From the NCBI GenBank assembly GCA_963716525.1, contig OY970315.1, positions 3,782,001 through 3,846,000 on the forward strand: 64,000 bases of DNA, read 5' to 3'. Made by a program: the position numbers and the translations under genes. Within the stretch, counting starts at the first letter, position 1; each line of letters starts with the position of its first letter. The notes beneath the pieces were generated by a model, which saw nothing but the letters and a program-made list of their open reading frames with translations, made no database searches and had not been told where the DNA came from. The DNA comes from JBBREP01 sp963716525 (lineage in GTDB: Bacteria > Actinomycetota > Acidimicrobiia > IMCC26256 > PALSA-610). Positions 1 through 7,264 of this stretch are shown here, in pieces.

Positions 1-172
1 CGTCGACGGCGGCCTGCCAGAGCTCCTGCTTGCCCGCGAAGTGGTAGTTGAGCAGCGGTTGGGCCACACCGGCGCGCTCGGCGATCAACCGGGTGGACGC
101 GCCGTCGAAGCCCCGCTCGGCGAACAGATCGAGCGCGGCGGCAAGGATCGCCTGGCGGGTCGGATGGGCCAC
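1..172 (-). CDS. TetR-family transcriptional regulator, N-terminal part (cut by window edge)
   Basis: The visible 57 residues form a TetR N-terminal DNA-binding domain. A first helix (QAILAAALDLFAERGFDG) is followed by the helix-turn-helix (STRLIAERAGVAQPLLNYHF) and the typical GKQELW continuation. The GTG start at 172 gives the usual short N-terminus of the family; the ligand-binding C-terminal domain lies outside the window. A perfect 16-bp palindrome begins 9 bp upstream of the start and is the likely operator. The gene is divergent from the small ORF at 278. The ligand and regulon cannot be told from this fragment. Confidence 0.88.
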   Translation of the reverse strand, partial: MAHPTRQAILAAALDLFAERGFDGASTRLIAERAGVAQPLLNYHFAGKQELWQAAVD

Positions 173-181
173 GGCGGCAGT

Positions 182-197
182 TTGATCGATCGATCAA
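182..197. promoter_or_regulatory. Perfect palindrome, putative TetR operator
   Basis: TTGATCGATCGATCAA is its own reverse complement over all 16 bp. It lies 9 bp upstream of the TetR start codon and about 80 bp upstream of the divergent small gene. The spacing fits an autoregulated TetR repressor; binding is inferred, not shown. Confidence 0.55.
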
Positions 198-277
198 GCC
201 CTGTCAACCGATCGCGGCTCCGGGCGACGAAGTCCCCCGAAAGCAGTGCTTGGCGGGCGCGCGCCGCGCGTGCCACG

Positions 278-565
278 ATGCGATCCGTGGCGGTCGTGGG
301 GGTACTGGCCGTTGCGATCCTTGCGCTCGCGTTCACGACACCGGCCGGCCGCCGGGCCCGGCACGCGCACCCAGTGCGCAACGTGAAGCGGCGCGTGCGC
401 CGCTGGCGGCGCCGGCGGGAGCGGCCCGAGCCCCCCGCGCAGCCGCGCCCGCCGCACCACCGGCGCTGGCTCTCGGCCCGGGCCCGGCACGGGCGGCGAC
501 GGATGCGCCACCCCGTGCGGACCGCGCGGCACTGGTGGTATCAGCGGCCCTATCGCCATCACTGA
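278..565 (+). CDS. Small Arg/Pro-rich membrane-anchored or secreted protein
   Basis: This is a 95-residue protein that I do not recognise. Residues 3-18 are hydrophobic (VAVVGVLAVAILALAF) and would act as a signal or membrane anchor. The remainder is very basic and rich in Arg, Pro, His and Trp, ending in WWYQRPYRHH. Codon third positions are almost all G or C, as in neighbouring genes, which supports real coding. The ATG at 278 is chosen because upstream in-frame starts would overlap the TetR gene. It is divergent from TetR and convergent with the next lipoprotein. Confidence 0.5.
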   Translation: MRSVAVVGVLAVAILALAFTTPAGRRARHAHPVRNVKRRVRRWRRRRERPEPPAQPRPPHHRRWLSARARHGRRRMRHPVRTARHWWYQRPYRHH

Positions 566-603
566 CCGCACCGGCGCCCGGGCACCGGGCGGGGCGCAGC
601 GAT

Positions 604-622
604 CCGCGGCACCGGGCCGCGG
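604..622. terminator. GC-rich hairpin between convergent genes
   Basis: CCGCGGC and GCCGCGG form a 7-bp stem around a 5-nt loop, between the stops at 565 (+) and 627 (-). There is no T-tract. It probably works as a bidirectional terminator, as is common in high-GC actinobacteria. Confidence 0.4.
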
Positions 623-626
623 CGGA

Positions 627-1490
627 TCAGACCGCCGGAGTCGTGCCCTGCGTCGTCATCTGCCGCAGGTGGGCCGGCGTGAGGCACCCGACGATGCGCA
701 CGCCGAAGCCGGTGAACACGTCGTCGGCCTTGCCGTGGCCCTCGATCGCGGCGGCGAGCGCGGAGCGCAGCTCGGCGTCCTGACGCGCGATGCCGTTGAT
801 GCACGCCCGCTCGCCGGCGTCGAACGTCACGTGGACCGACATCCCGATCACCGCGGCGAAGTCGAGGCAGTCCAGGAACAAGCCGGCGAACTGACCCTCG
901 TCGGTCGACGACGACGCCGACGTCGATCCGTGCAGCACGGCGTCGGCAATGAGCTCCCGCCGAGCGGGCGCGTTCATCCACGCCACCGCGCACCTGACGC
1001 TCGCAGCATCGGCCTGGTAGCCGCCGCCGATCGAGTGGGCGATGGCGCGCACCGTTGCGCCGCCGAGCAGCTCGCCGACGCCGCAGCGCTGCATGGCCGC
1101 CCCGAGTTGCAGCTTCACCGTTGTCGGCGTGATCGCGGCCACGCGCACGGGAAGGTCGCGCGCGGGGTCGCTCAGATCGATCAAGGTCGTGCCGGCGCCA
1201 CGCAGGCGTGCGACGGTCACCACGTCGACCAGCGCATGGGCCATGCAGCGCGCCCGCGCGTCGGTGAGGCCGGCCGGCCGGTCGGGATCGCTCGTCAGAC
1301 CTGTGGTCGCGGCGTCGATCCAAGCCTGGGCGTCGGCCGCGGTGGTCGGGGCGGGCGAGGTGGTGGAACGGGCCGAGGTCGCCCCAGGCGCCGTCGAGTA
1401 GCGGCTGCTCGTGCCGCAGCCTGCTGCCAGCAGCGCCACCACAGCCGTCGCGGCGATGCCGCGCCCCATCGCACGGAGAGGTCCACGCAT
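627..1490 (-). CDS. Putative lipoprotein of unknown function
   Basis: This 287-residue protein is exported and lipid-anchored. The N-terminus has a basic stretch, the hydrophobic segment GIAATAVVALLAAGC and a lipobox (LAAGC) at about residues 20-24, followed by a Ser/Thr/Ala-rich linker. The mature part has several conserved-looking cysteines (RCMAH, QRCGVG, LDCLDF, ERACING, VGCLTP) that could form extracytoplasmic disulfides. The N-terminal half (QAWIDAATTGL...) and the C-terminal half look like repeated small helical units. The ATG at 1490 is chosen because it directly precedes the signal peptide. No family was recognised. Confidence 0.8.
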   Translation of the reverse strand: MRGPLRAMGRGIAATAVVALLAAGCGTSSRYSTAPGATSARSTTSPAPTTAADAQAWIDAATTGLTSDPDRPAGLTDARARCMAHALVDVVTVARLRGAGTTLIDLSDPARDLPVRVAAITPTTVKLQLGAAMQRCGVGELLGGATVRAIAHSIGGGYQADAASVRCAVAWMNAPARRELIADAVLHGSTSASSSTDEGQFAGLFLDCLDFAAVIGMSVHVTFDAGERACINGIARQDAELRSALAAAIEGHGKADDVFTGFGVRIVGCLTPAHLRQMTTQGTTPAV

Positions 1491-1561
1491 GCGACATCTT
1501 CGGCACCGGCGCGCCCATGATTGAGGCCGGCGCTCGGCCACCGGCACCGGCGTCGGTTCAG

Positions 1562-1634
1562 AGCGGACGACGGGATTCGAACCCGCGACCCTCACCTTGG
1601 CAAGGTGATGCTCTACCAGCTGAGCCACGTCCGC
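1562..1634 (-). tRNA. tRNA-Gly (anticodon GCC)
   Basis: The cloverleaf is complete on the minus strand. The acceptor stem is GCGGACG/CGTCCGC, the D arm contains GGCTCAGCTGGTAGAGC, the anticodon stem is TCACC/GGTGA around loop TTGCCAA (anticodon GCC), and the T arm contains GGGTTCGAATCCC. The discriminator base is T, normal for bacterial tRNA-Gly. The 3' CCA is not encoded, so it would be added by tRNA nucleotidyltransferase. Confidence 0.97.
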
Positions 1635-1679
1635 GTTGAGCTTCGGGATTGTAGCAACGGCTCCGGCCGCCGATCGGGG

Positions 1680-1725
1680 CGTGGTACTGCGTATGTCGCC
1701 TATGGCTGACAAACGCAGTACCACG
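1680..1725. terminator. 13-bp inverted repeat downstream of the ASCH gene
   Basis: CGTGGTACTGCGT (1680-1692) is perfectly complementary to ACGCAGTACCACG (1713-1725), with a 20-nt spacer. It sits just after the ASCH-gene stop at 1738 on the same strand and before the tRNA. A terminator separating the two transcripts is the simplest reading. Confidence 0.45.
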
Positions 1726-1737
1726 TGCGCGGACCGT

Positions 1738-2114
1738 CTACGAGGAGCCGGCGTGGTCGAGTCGCGCGAGGCGCGCGAGCACATCCGCCAGCTCGACATC
1801 GGAGAGCGACGCCCGCTTGCGAAGCGCTGTGCGAGGGTCCGCGCCGTCGGGTTGGAACTCGACCCGCCACACGAGATCAGTGGGCGCGCCGTCGAGATAC
1901 TCGAGCAGTCGCGCGGGGCTGGCCGCATCGCCGCGCGCGTCGGCGCCGGTGATCGACGCGATCGTCTGCTGCGACAGCGCCGTGACCTTGATCATCCCGA
2001 CCGGCGTGCGGTACGAGCCGCCCATCTTCGCCTGCGCGCGCGTGTCCACCGCCGGAACGTGAGCGTGATCGAGCCGTCCTCAAGCCCGGGCCAGAACTCC
2101 TTCGTGAACAGCAC
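1738..2114 (-). CDS. ASCH-domain protein, frameshifted
   Basis: The protein starts at GTG 2114 with LFTKEFWPGLEDGSITLTFRRW, typical of small actinobacterial ASCH-fold proteins (a PUA-like fold proposed to bind RNA). The reading frame is then lost in a (CG)n run near 2055. It continues in another frame with TRAQAKMGGSYRTPVGMIKV, which joins the first part in sequence logic. The C-terminal part (TALRKRASLSDVELADVLAR) looks like the usual helical tail. Removing one CG, or adding a compensating number, restores one frame of about 124 residues. Either the gene is decayed or the sequence has an error here; the pattern recurs across the window. Confidence 0.65.
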
Positions 2115-2185
2115 CGATCCAGCCTCCCACGGTCTGACCGTCGGGCACGCAATACTGGTTCGACCACCGGCGAAGAGGGGGCACG

Positions 2186-2407
2186 ATGTCGAACAACGAA
2201 ACCAGCGGGCGGGCCTTCCCGGCGAAGCTCGCCGCGTCGGGCGTGCTGCTCGTCCTCCTCGTGATCTTCTGGGCCGAGAACCGGGGACGGGTGAAGGTGA
2301 ACTACTTCGGCTTCACCACCCACACGCGGATCTGGGTGGCACTCGCGGTGTCGGGCGCGATCGGGTTCCTCATCGGCCTGCTCGTCGCCCGGCACGGCCG
2401 CGACTGA
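2186..2407 (+). CDS. LapA/DUF1049-like small membrane protein
   Basis: This 73-residue protein has two transmembrane segments (about 14-30 and 50-68). Between them lies the motif NRGRVKVNYFGF, which matches the 'N...v.v.f.f' loop of LapA-domain (DUF1049) proteins. LapA family proteins act in lipopolysaccharide regulation in proteobacteria; in actinobacteria their role is unknown. The purine-rich GAAGAGGGGG upstream of ATG 2186 is a good ribosome binding site. It is divergent from the ASCH gene and precedes an LLM oxidoreductase on the same strand. Confidence 0.75.
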   Translation: MSNNETSGRAFPAKLAASGVLLVLLVIFWAENRGRVKVNYFGFTTHTRIWVALAVSGAIGFLIGLLVARHGRD

Positions 2408-2436
2408 GCGACGCTGCCAGGGCTACCGTGGCCGCC

Positions 2437-3339
2437 ATGCGCATCGGCATCTTCGGAGGCGACACCCAGACCCGCACGATCGACCAGGTGGTCGCCGACG
2501 CGAGGCAGGCCGAAACTGACGGCTTCGCGTCGTTCTGGCTGCCGCAGATCTTCGGTCTCGACGCGATCAGCACGCTCACGATCATCGGGCGCGAGGTGCC
2601 CCGCATCGAGCTCGGCACCGCGGTCGTGCCCACCTACCCGCGGCACCCCGCCATGCTGGCGTCGCAGGCGCTCACCGCCGCGGCCGCGAGCCACGGCCGC
2701 TTCGTGCTCGGCATCGGCCTGTCGCACCAGGTCGTGGTGGAGGGAATGTGGGGCATGTCGTACGACAAGCCGGCGCGCCACATGAAGGAGTACCTCGCGA
2801 TCCTGCTGCCGCTGCTGCGCGAGGGCAACGTGTCGTTCAGCGGCACCACGCTCACCGCGCACACGCCGGTCACGGTGGCCGAGCGCGAGCCGGTGCCCGT
2901 GCTCCTCGCCGCGCTGGCGCCGCTCATGCTCAAGCTCGCGGGCGGGGTCGCGGACGGCACCGTCACGTGGATGACCGGTCGGGCGACGCTCGCCGACTAC
3001 ATCGTGCCGAGCCTCAACTCGGCGGCCAAGGCGGCGAGCCGCCCGGCGCCGCGGGTCGGCGCGTCGCTGCCCGTGTGCATCACGAACGATCCCGACGGCG
3101 CGCGCACCCGGGCCGCCGACGAGTTCGCGGTGTACGGCACGCTGCCGTCGTATCGGGCGATGCTCGACCGCGAGGGCGCGCAGGGCCCGGCCGACGTGGC
3201 CATCGTGGGCGACGACGGCGAGGTGGGCAAGGCGATCAGCGCGCTCGCCGACGCGGGCGTCACCGACTTCGTGGCGGCCGACTTCGGCAGCCGTGACGAC
3301 CGGACGCGCACACGCGAGTTCCTGAAGACGCTCGTGTGA
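2437..3339 (+). CDS. LLM-class F420-dependent oxidoreductase
   Basis: This 300-residue cytoplasmic enzyme has the luciferase-like monooxygenase TIM-barrel pattern. Its features are the N-terminal strand MRIGIFGGD, the segment ELGTAVVPTYPRHPAMLASQ, the glycine-rich GRFVLGIGLSHQ and a C-terminal helix with REFLKTLV. Actinobacterial members use coenzyme F420 (or flavin) to oxidise or reduce small organic substrates; the substrate here is unknown. TACCGT lies 7 nt before ATG 2437, suggesting a leaderless transcript. The stop overlaps the start of the next gene (GTGA), so the two are coupled. Two paralogs lie at 4194 and 5153 on the other strand. Confidence 0.9.
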   Translation: MRIGIFGGDTQTRTIDQVVADARQAETDGFASFWLPQIFGLDAISTLTIIGREVPRIELGTAVVPTYPRHPAMLASQALTAAAASHGRFVLGIGLSHQVVVEGMWGMSYDKPARHMKEYLAILLPLLREGNVSFSGTTLTAHTPVTVAEREPVPVLLAALAPLMLKLAGGVADGTVTWMTGRATLADYIVPSLNSAAKAASRPAPRVGASLPVCITNDPDGARTRAADEFAVYGTLPSYRAMLDREGAQGPADVAIVGDDGEVGKAISALADAGVTDFVAADFGSRDDRTRTREFLKTLV

Positions 3340-4149
3340 GCGACGCGCTCGGACCCAACCCCTCGGGGCGCGAGCCGCAGGCGAGCGGGGGTGGACCCAG
3401 CCCCTCGGGGCGCGAGCCGCAGGCGAGCGGGGGTGGACCCAGCCCCTCGGGGCGCGAGCCGCAGGCGAGCGGGGATGACCAGCAGCCGCGCTCGCCGCTG
3501 CAATTGCTCGACGCGCTCGCCGCCGACGAGGTGAGGGTCACGCCGACACTGCGCCATGTCGAGGTGTACACGATGCACGGCCTGCTGACGCTGCTGTGGC
3601 ACGGCGACGAGCACGCCGAGCACGTGCTGGTCTGCTGCGGCGGCGCGATGGGCGGGCTGCTCGGTCCGGCGAACGGCATCTACCACGACCTCGGCGAACG
3701 CCTGTGGGCCGACCACGGCATCGCCACGATGCGCGTCGGCTACCGCACGCCGAACCACCTCCCCCGCTGCGTCCACGACGTGGCGGCCGCGGCCGACCTC
3801 GCCACCCGTTCGGGCGGGCAGCGTTTCGTGACGATGGGGCACAGCTTCGGTGGCGCGGTGGCGCTCCAGGCCGGCATGGTGCTCGAGCAGCACTGCGCCG
3901 GCGTGGTCACGCTGTCCACCCAGTCGGCGGGCTGCGAGATGGCCGCGGGGCTGCGCGGCGCCCCTCCTGCTGTTCCACGGCGACCGCGACGAGATCCTCC
4001 CCGCGGAGACGAGCTACATCGTGCAGTCGCTCGCGGGGCACGGCGAGGTCGTGGTGCTCGAGGGCGACGGGCACCTGCTCGACAAGGGCGCCGCCGAGCT
4101 GCGCGCTCGCCTGCTCACCTGGATACCGGAGCGCCTCCGCGCCGCGTGA
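3336..4149 (+). CDS. Alpha/beta hydrolase with repeat-expanded N-terminus, frameshifted
   Basis: The conserved core begins near residue 55. The nucleophile elbow is GHSFGG (catalytic Ser). Downstream come LLLFHGDRDEILP (the acid region) and LEGDGHLL (catalytic His), so the triad is complete. The last part is in a different frame: near 3960 the sequence GGCGCCC would have to be GGCGCGCCC, a loss of 2 nt. The corrected length is 271 residues. The first 50 residues are encoded by three 42-bp tandem repeats (GREPQASGGGPSPS) and are probably disordered. The GTG start at 3336 overlaps the previous stop. The substrate is unknown; it may process a product of the neighbouring LLM enzymes. Confidence 0.8.
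3351..3476 (+). repeat. Three 42-bp tandem repeats inside the hydrolase N-terminus
   Basis: Units start at 3351, 3393 and 3435. They differ at only a few positions, and each encodes 14 residues in frame. The core, including CCCTCGGGGCGCGAGCCGC, recurs at 63928 (34 bp identical) and, with one change, on the minus strand at 56210. This marks it as a dispersed repeat rather than a purely local duplication. Confidence 0.9.
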
Positions 4150-4177
4150 GCCGCGTGAGCCGCGTGAGCCGCCCAAC

Positions 4178-4192
4178 CCGGCGTGGCGCCGG
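4178..4192. terminator. Hairpin between convergent genes
   Basis: CCGGCG-TGG-CGCCGG forms a perfect 6-bp stem between the hydrolase stop (4149) and the LLM stop (4194). Immediately before it, the unit GTGAGCCGC is repeated about three times from 4146. Confidence 0.45.
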
Positions 4193-4193
4193 T

Positions 4194-5132
4194 CTACGTG
4201 CCGGTGAGCTGCGCGACGATCGGGGCGAAGTCCTCGAAGAAGTCGCTGCCCACCACGATGTTCGTGACGCCCCACTCCTCACGGCGCTGCACGAGCGTGT
4301 CGACGATCTGCTCGCGGGTACCCACGAGCACTGCGCCCGATCCGAGTACGTCGGTGGGCGACACCTCCAGCGCGGGGGCCATCGCCGCGGCGAAGCCGTC
4401 GCGGTCGTCGGTGATCGCGTGCACGAAGTAGCGGATTTGCAGCTCGATGTCGTCGAAGCGGTCGCCGGCGCCCTGCTTGATCCAGTCGAGCTTCTTCACC
4501 GTCTCGTCGCTGCTCGCCGAGCGGGCCGCGTCGGCCGTGATCGCACCCACGCGGAGGTTCGGGTTGATGCCCACCACATCGGCTTCGCGCCCAGCGAGAC
4601 CGAGGATCTTCGGCGCGCCGCCGCCGATGAGGAGGGGCACGCGCGCCTGCACCGGCTTCGGCGTCGCGGTGTAATCGGTGATCGTGTAGTGCGCGCCGGA
4701 GAACGAGAACTGCTCACCCGAGAAGCATCCCTTGATCACCTGGAGCGCCTCGTCGAGTCGCGCGATGCGCGTGCCCGCGGAGTCGTACGGCAGCCCGAGC
4801 GCGTCGTAGTCGGTGCGCATCCAGCCTGCGCCGATGCCGAGCTCGGCGCGGCCGTCCGACAGCACGTCGATCGTGGCCGTCTCCTTGGCGAGGATCGCCG
4901 GGTGCTTGTAGTCGTTGTCGTATACGAGCGCGCACACCCGCAGCGACGTGGTGGCCTCGGCCGCGACTGCCATGGCGGGCAGCGGTGCGAGCACCGTGTC
5001 GATGAAGTGGTCGGGCACGTAGAGCGTGCCGTAGCCGAGCGTTTCGATGCGGCGCGCGAGCTCCTGCCACGAGTACGTGGGGTGCGGATACCCGCATTGC
5101 ACGCCGAAGCGAAATGTGTGTTGCGAACCCAT
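4194..5132 (-). CDS. LLM-class F420-dependent oxidoreductase
   Basis: This 312-residue paralog of the next gene belongs to the luciferase-like family. Key features are FGVQCGYPHP at the N-terminus, TLYVPDHF, the LRVCALVYDNDYKHPAILAKE strand-helix, ELGIGAGW and PLLIGGGAPKIL. This is the pattern of the 'TIGR03621-type' F420-dependent subgroup, where the GAGW and GGG motifs line the cofactor pocket. It follows the 5153 gene on the same strand with a 20-nt gap, so the two are probably co-transcribed and may form an enzyme pair. The substrate is unknown. Confidence 0.92.
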   Translation of the reverse strand: MGSQHTFRFGVQCGYPHPTYSWQELARRIETLGYGTLYVPDHFIDTVLAPLPAMAVAAEATTSLRVCALVYDNDYKHPAILAKETATIDVLSDGRAELGIGAGWMRTDYDALGLPYDSAGTRIARLDEALQVIKGCFSGEQFSFSGAHYTITDYTATPKPVQARVPLLIGGGAPKILGLAGREADVVGINPNLRVGAITADAARSASSDETVKKLDWIKQGAGDRFDDIELQIRYFVHAITDDRDGFAAAMAPALEVSPTDVLGSGAVLVGTREQIVDTLVQRREEWGVTNIVVGSDFFEDFAPIVAQLTGT

Positions 5133-5152
5133 GATCAGCCCCAGTTCCGTCG

Positions 5153-6145
5153 TTACTTGCCGGCGAGCCGGGCGATCACCGGCTCGAATGCCTGTGCGAA
5201 CATCGCGTCGATCACCACGTAGCTCATTTGCCAGCGTTCCCTGCGTTCCTCGAGCGCGTCGACCATCTCGTCGATCGTGCCGACGAGCGTGACCGGCGCG
5301 AGACGGGCCTCCTGCGGCGACACGCCGAAGTGCGACGCCATGCCGTCGAAGATCGGACCGGCGTCGTCGGTGACGTGCACGAAGCCCACGAGCGTCTGGA
5401 TCTCGAGATCGTCGAAGCGCGCACCGGCCGCGGCGCGGAGCGCTTCGAGCTTGGCGTCGGTGGCCGCGGGCGTGAGCGAGCGTGCGGCATCGGGCGTGTT
5501 GCCGTCGCCGCTGCGCAGGTTCGCGTTGATGCCCACGATGTCGGCCTCCTTCGCCGCGAGCGCGAGGATCTTCGGGCCGCCGCCACCGATCACGAAGGGA
5601 ACCGGTTGCTGGACCGGCTTCGGCGCGCCGTCGAGCTCTCGCACCTGGTAGTGCTTGCCCTCGAACGTGAACGGTCCCGGGGCGAACAGGCCCTTCAGCA
5701 CCGCGATCGACTCGGCGAGACGCTCGATCCGCACGCCGGGCCGCTCGAGCGGGATGCCGGCCTTCTCGTAGTCGACCGTCATCCAGCCGGCACCGATGCC
5801 GAGCTCGAGGCGGCCGCCCGACAGCATGTCGAGCGTCGCCATCTCGCGGGCGAGCACCACGGGGTGCTTGTAGTCGTTGCCCAGCACCAGCGGCCCGACC
5901 CGCAGCGTGGTGGTGACCGCCGCGGCGTGCGCGAGCGCGACGGTGGGCGCGAGCGGGTGTTCCTCGAAGTGGTCGGGCACGTAGAGCGTGGAGTAGCCGG
6001 CGCCCTCGGCCCGCCGGACCAGCTCGGTGAACGACGTGGCGTCGGGCGTGTTCGTGCCCGGGCAGATGACGGCGAACCGGAACGGGCGTCGACCCCCCGG
6101 CGCGCGCGCCGCCGCGGCGGCGCGGGGTTGGCGGGCTTGGGGCAC
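5153..6145 (-). CDS. LLM-class F420-dependent oxidoreductase
   Basis: This 330-residue protein is closely similar to the 4194 product (shared TLYVPDHF, LGNDYKHPVVLARE, ELGIGAGWM, PFVIGGGGPKIL). The likely cause is tandem duplication. The first 20 residues are Arg/Ala-rich and probably not part of the fold, so the true start could be slightly downstream of GTG 6145. It is expected to be a cytoplasmic TIM-barrel redox enzyme using F420 or FMN. It heads a two-gene operon and is preceded upstream by the dUTPase gene on the same strand. Confidence 0.9.
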   Translation of the reverse strand: MPQARQPRAAAAARAPGGRRPFRFAVICPGTNTPDATSFTELVRRAEGAGYSTLYVPDHFEEHPLAPTVALAHAAAVTTTLRVGPLVLGNDYKHPVVLAREMATLDMLSGGRLELGIGAGWMTVDYEKAGIPLERPGVRIERLAESIAVLKGLFAPGPFTFEGKHYQVRELDGAPKPVQQPVPFVIGGGGPKILALAAKEADIVGINANLRSGDGNTPDAARSLTPAATDAKLEALRAAAGARFDDLEIQTLVGFVHVTDDAGPIFDGMASHFGVSPQEARLAPVTLVGTIDEMVDALEERRERWQMSYVVIDAMFAQAFEPVIARLAGK

Positions 6146-6168
6146 CGGGCGAAGCTAGCGAGTTGCGG

Positions 6169-6606
6169 TCACCGGTGACCCGTGGAGCCGTGGCCGCCGA
6201 CGCCGCGGTCGGTGTGGTCGAGCTCCGCCACCTCGATCCAGCCGATCTCCTCGACCCGCTGCACCACGATCTGCGCCACGCGATCGCCCCGGTTGATCTC
6301 GAACGGCTCCCGCGGATCGTGGTTGACGAGCACCACCTTGACCTCGCCGCGGTATCCCGAGTCGATCAGGCCGGGAGAGTTCAACACGCCGAGTCCCTGG
6401 CGGACGGCCAGCCCGCTGCGGGGGAGCACGAATCCGGCGTGCCCGTGCGGGAGCGCGATGGCGATTCCGGTCGGCATAAGGAAACGCTCGCCCGGCGGGA
6501 TCATCACGTCTTCGCGCGCGTAGAGGTCGTAACCCGCGTCGTTCACGTACCGGCGTCCGGGCAGCGGCAGATCCGGGTCGAGCCGCACGACGTGCACGTT
6601 CACCAC
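6169..6606 (-). CDS. dut: Deoxyuridine 5'-triphosphate nucleotidohydrolase (dUTPase)
   Basis: This enzyme hydrolyses dUTP to dUMP and pyrophosphate, keeping uracil out of DNA and feeding thymidylate synthesis. All five trimeric-dUTPase motifs are visible in order: AGYDLYA, LPRSGLA, GLIDSGYRGEVKV, RGDRVAQIVVQ, and the C-terminal GGHGSTG that folds over a neighbouring active site. The last motif has His where Phe is usual. Length is about 145 residues from GTG 6606 (or the adjacent GTG 6603), normal for the family. Starting further upstream at 6630 would run into the palindromic repeat. Confidence 0.97.
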   Translation of the reverse strand: MVNVHVVRLDPDLPLPGRRYVNDAGYDLYAREDVMIPPGERFLMPTGIAIALPHGHAGFVLPRSGLAVRQGLGVLNSPGLIDSGYRGEVKVVLVNHDPREPFEINRGDRVAQIVVQRVEEIGWIEVAELDHTDRGVGGHGSTGHR

Positions 6607-6627
6607 GGCGCCAGACCGTAGCGGCCC

Positions 6628-6685
6628 CACCCCTCATGCGTCGTTTGGGTACCATATAGCGGTCCCAAACGACGCATGTGGGGTG
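6628..6685. repeat. Dispersed palindrome, copy 1 (terminator-like)
   Basis: The core arms CATGCGTCGTTTGGG (6635-6649) and CCCAAACGACGCATG (6664-6678) enclose TACCATATAGCGGT. After one T-T mismatch the stem extends with locus-specific CACCCC/GGGGTG (6628-6633 and 6680-6685). It lies directly after the DUF3501 stop. Other copies are at 19028, 33440 and 50994. Confidence 0.9.
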
Positions 6686-7264
6686 TCAGTCGAAGTCGCG
6701 GGCGAGTGCTTGCTGCTGGTCCTTGGTCAGCTCGACCGACTCCCGGTAGGCGGGATGCGTCGACGCGATCGTCACGGGCCCCTTCCGGAACGCGGCGATC
6801 TGTCCGGGGGTGAAGTCGAACTTCAGGTAGTGCACCGCCGACGTCACCTCCGCGCGCGTCAAACGCTCGGCGTTGGGGTCGTAACCCCGTACCGGCTCCT
6901 CGCCCGGCACCCGGATCTCGATGGCGTCGTGGATGCCGACGAGCTTCGGCAACCATTCTCGCATCGAGTCGTCGTCGGTGATCTCGATGAACAGCGTCAC
7001 CGAGAGCTGGCACTCGTCGGGGATCAGCGCGTTGTAGATCGCGACCTCTTCGGCCACACCCTCCTCGGTGACGATCCGCTCCGCGGCCACCATCTCGGTG
7101 ATCTGCCACCTGATCGTGTCGGTGTTCTCGAATGCGAGCGTCATGATCGTGCCGAGGTGCACACGCCGGCGCGACTTCAACGCCATGATCCGCCGGCGCA
7201 GCTCGTCGCGCTCCTTGTGATAGGCGCGCAGCTCCGGGATCTCGTCGACGGTGACCTTACGCAT
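6686..7264 (-). CDS. DUF3501 family protein
   Basis: This 192-residue cytoplasmic protein has the N-terminal pattern MRKVTVDEIPEL, an early basic segment (RRRIMALKSRRRVHLG) and LAFENTDTIRWQI, which match the DUF3501 family as I know it. Family members are usually encoded beside Fe-S/CCG oxidoreductases and rubrerythrins, as here, but their biochemical role is not established. ATG 7264 overlaps the TAA of the Fe-S gene by 8 nt, which indicates translational coupling. The large palindrome follows its stop and probably terminates the operon. Confidence 0.85.
   Translation of the reverse strand: MRKVTVDEIPELRAYHKERDELRRRIMALKSRRRVHLGTIMTLAFENTDTIRWQITEMVAAERIVTEEGVAEEVAIYNALIPDECQLSVTLFIEITDDDSMREWLPKLVGIHDAIEIRVPGEEPVRGYDPNAERLTRAEVTSAVHYLKFDFTPGQIAAFRKGPVTIASTHPAYRESVELTKDQQQALARDFD

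Noticed and set aside
3351..3476. Possible CRISPR-like repeats
   Set aside because: The three units are contiguous without spacers, a multiple of three long, and read in frame within a protein.
3336..4149. Calling the frameshifted genes pseudogenes
   Set aside because: The breaks share one sequence context, motifs on both sides are fully conserved and corrected lengths are normal, so decay is less likely than sequence error.
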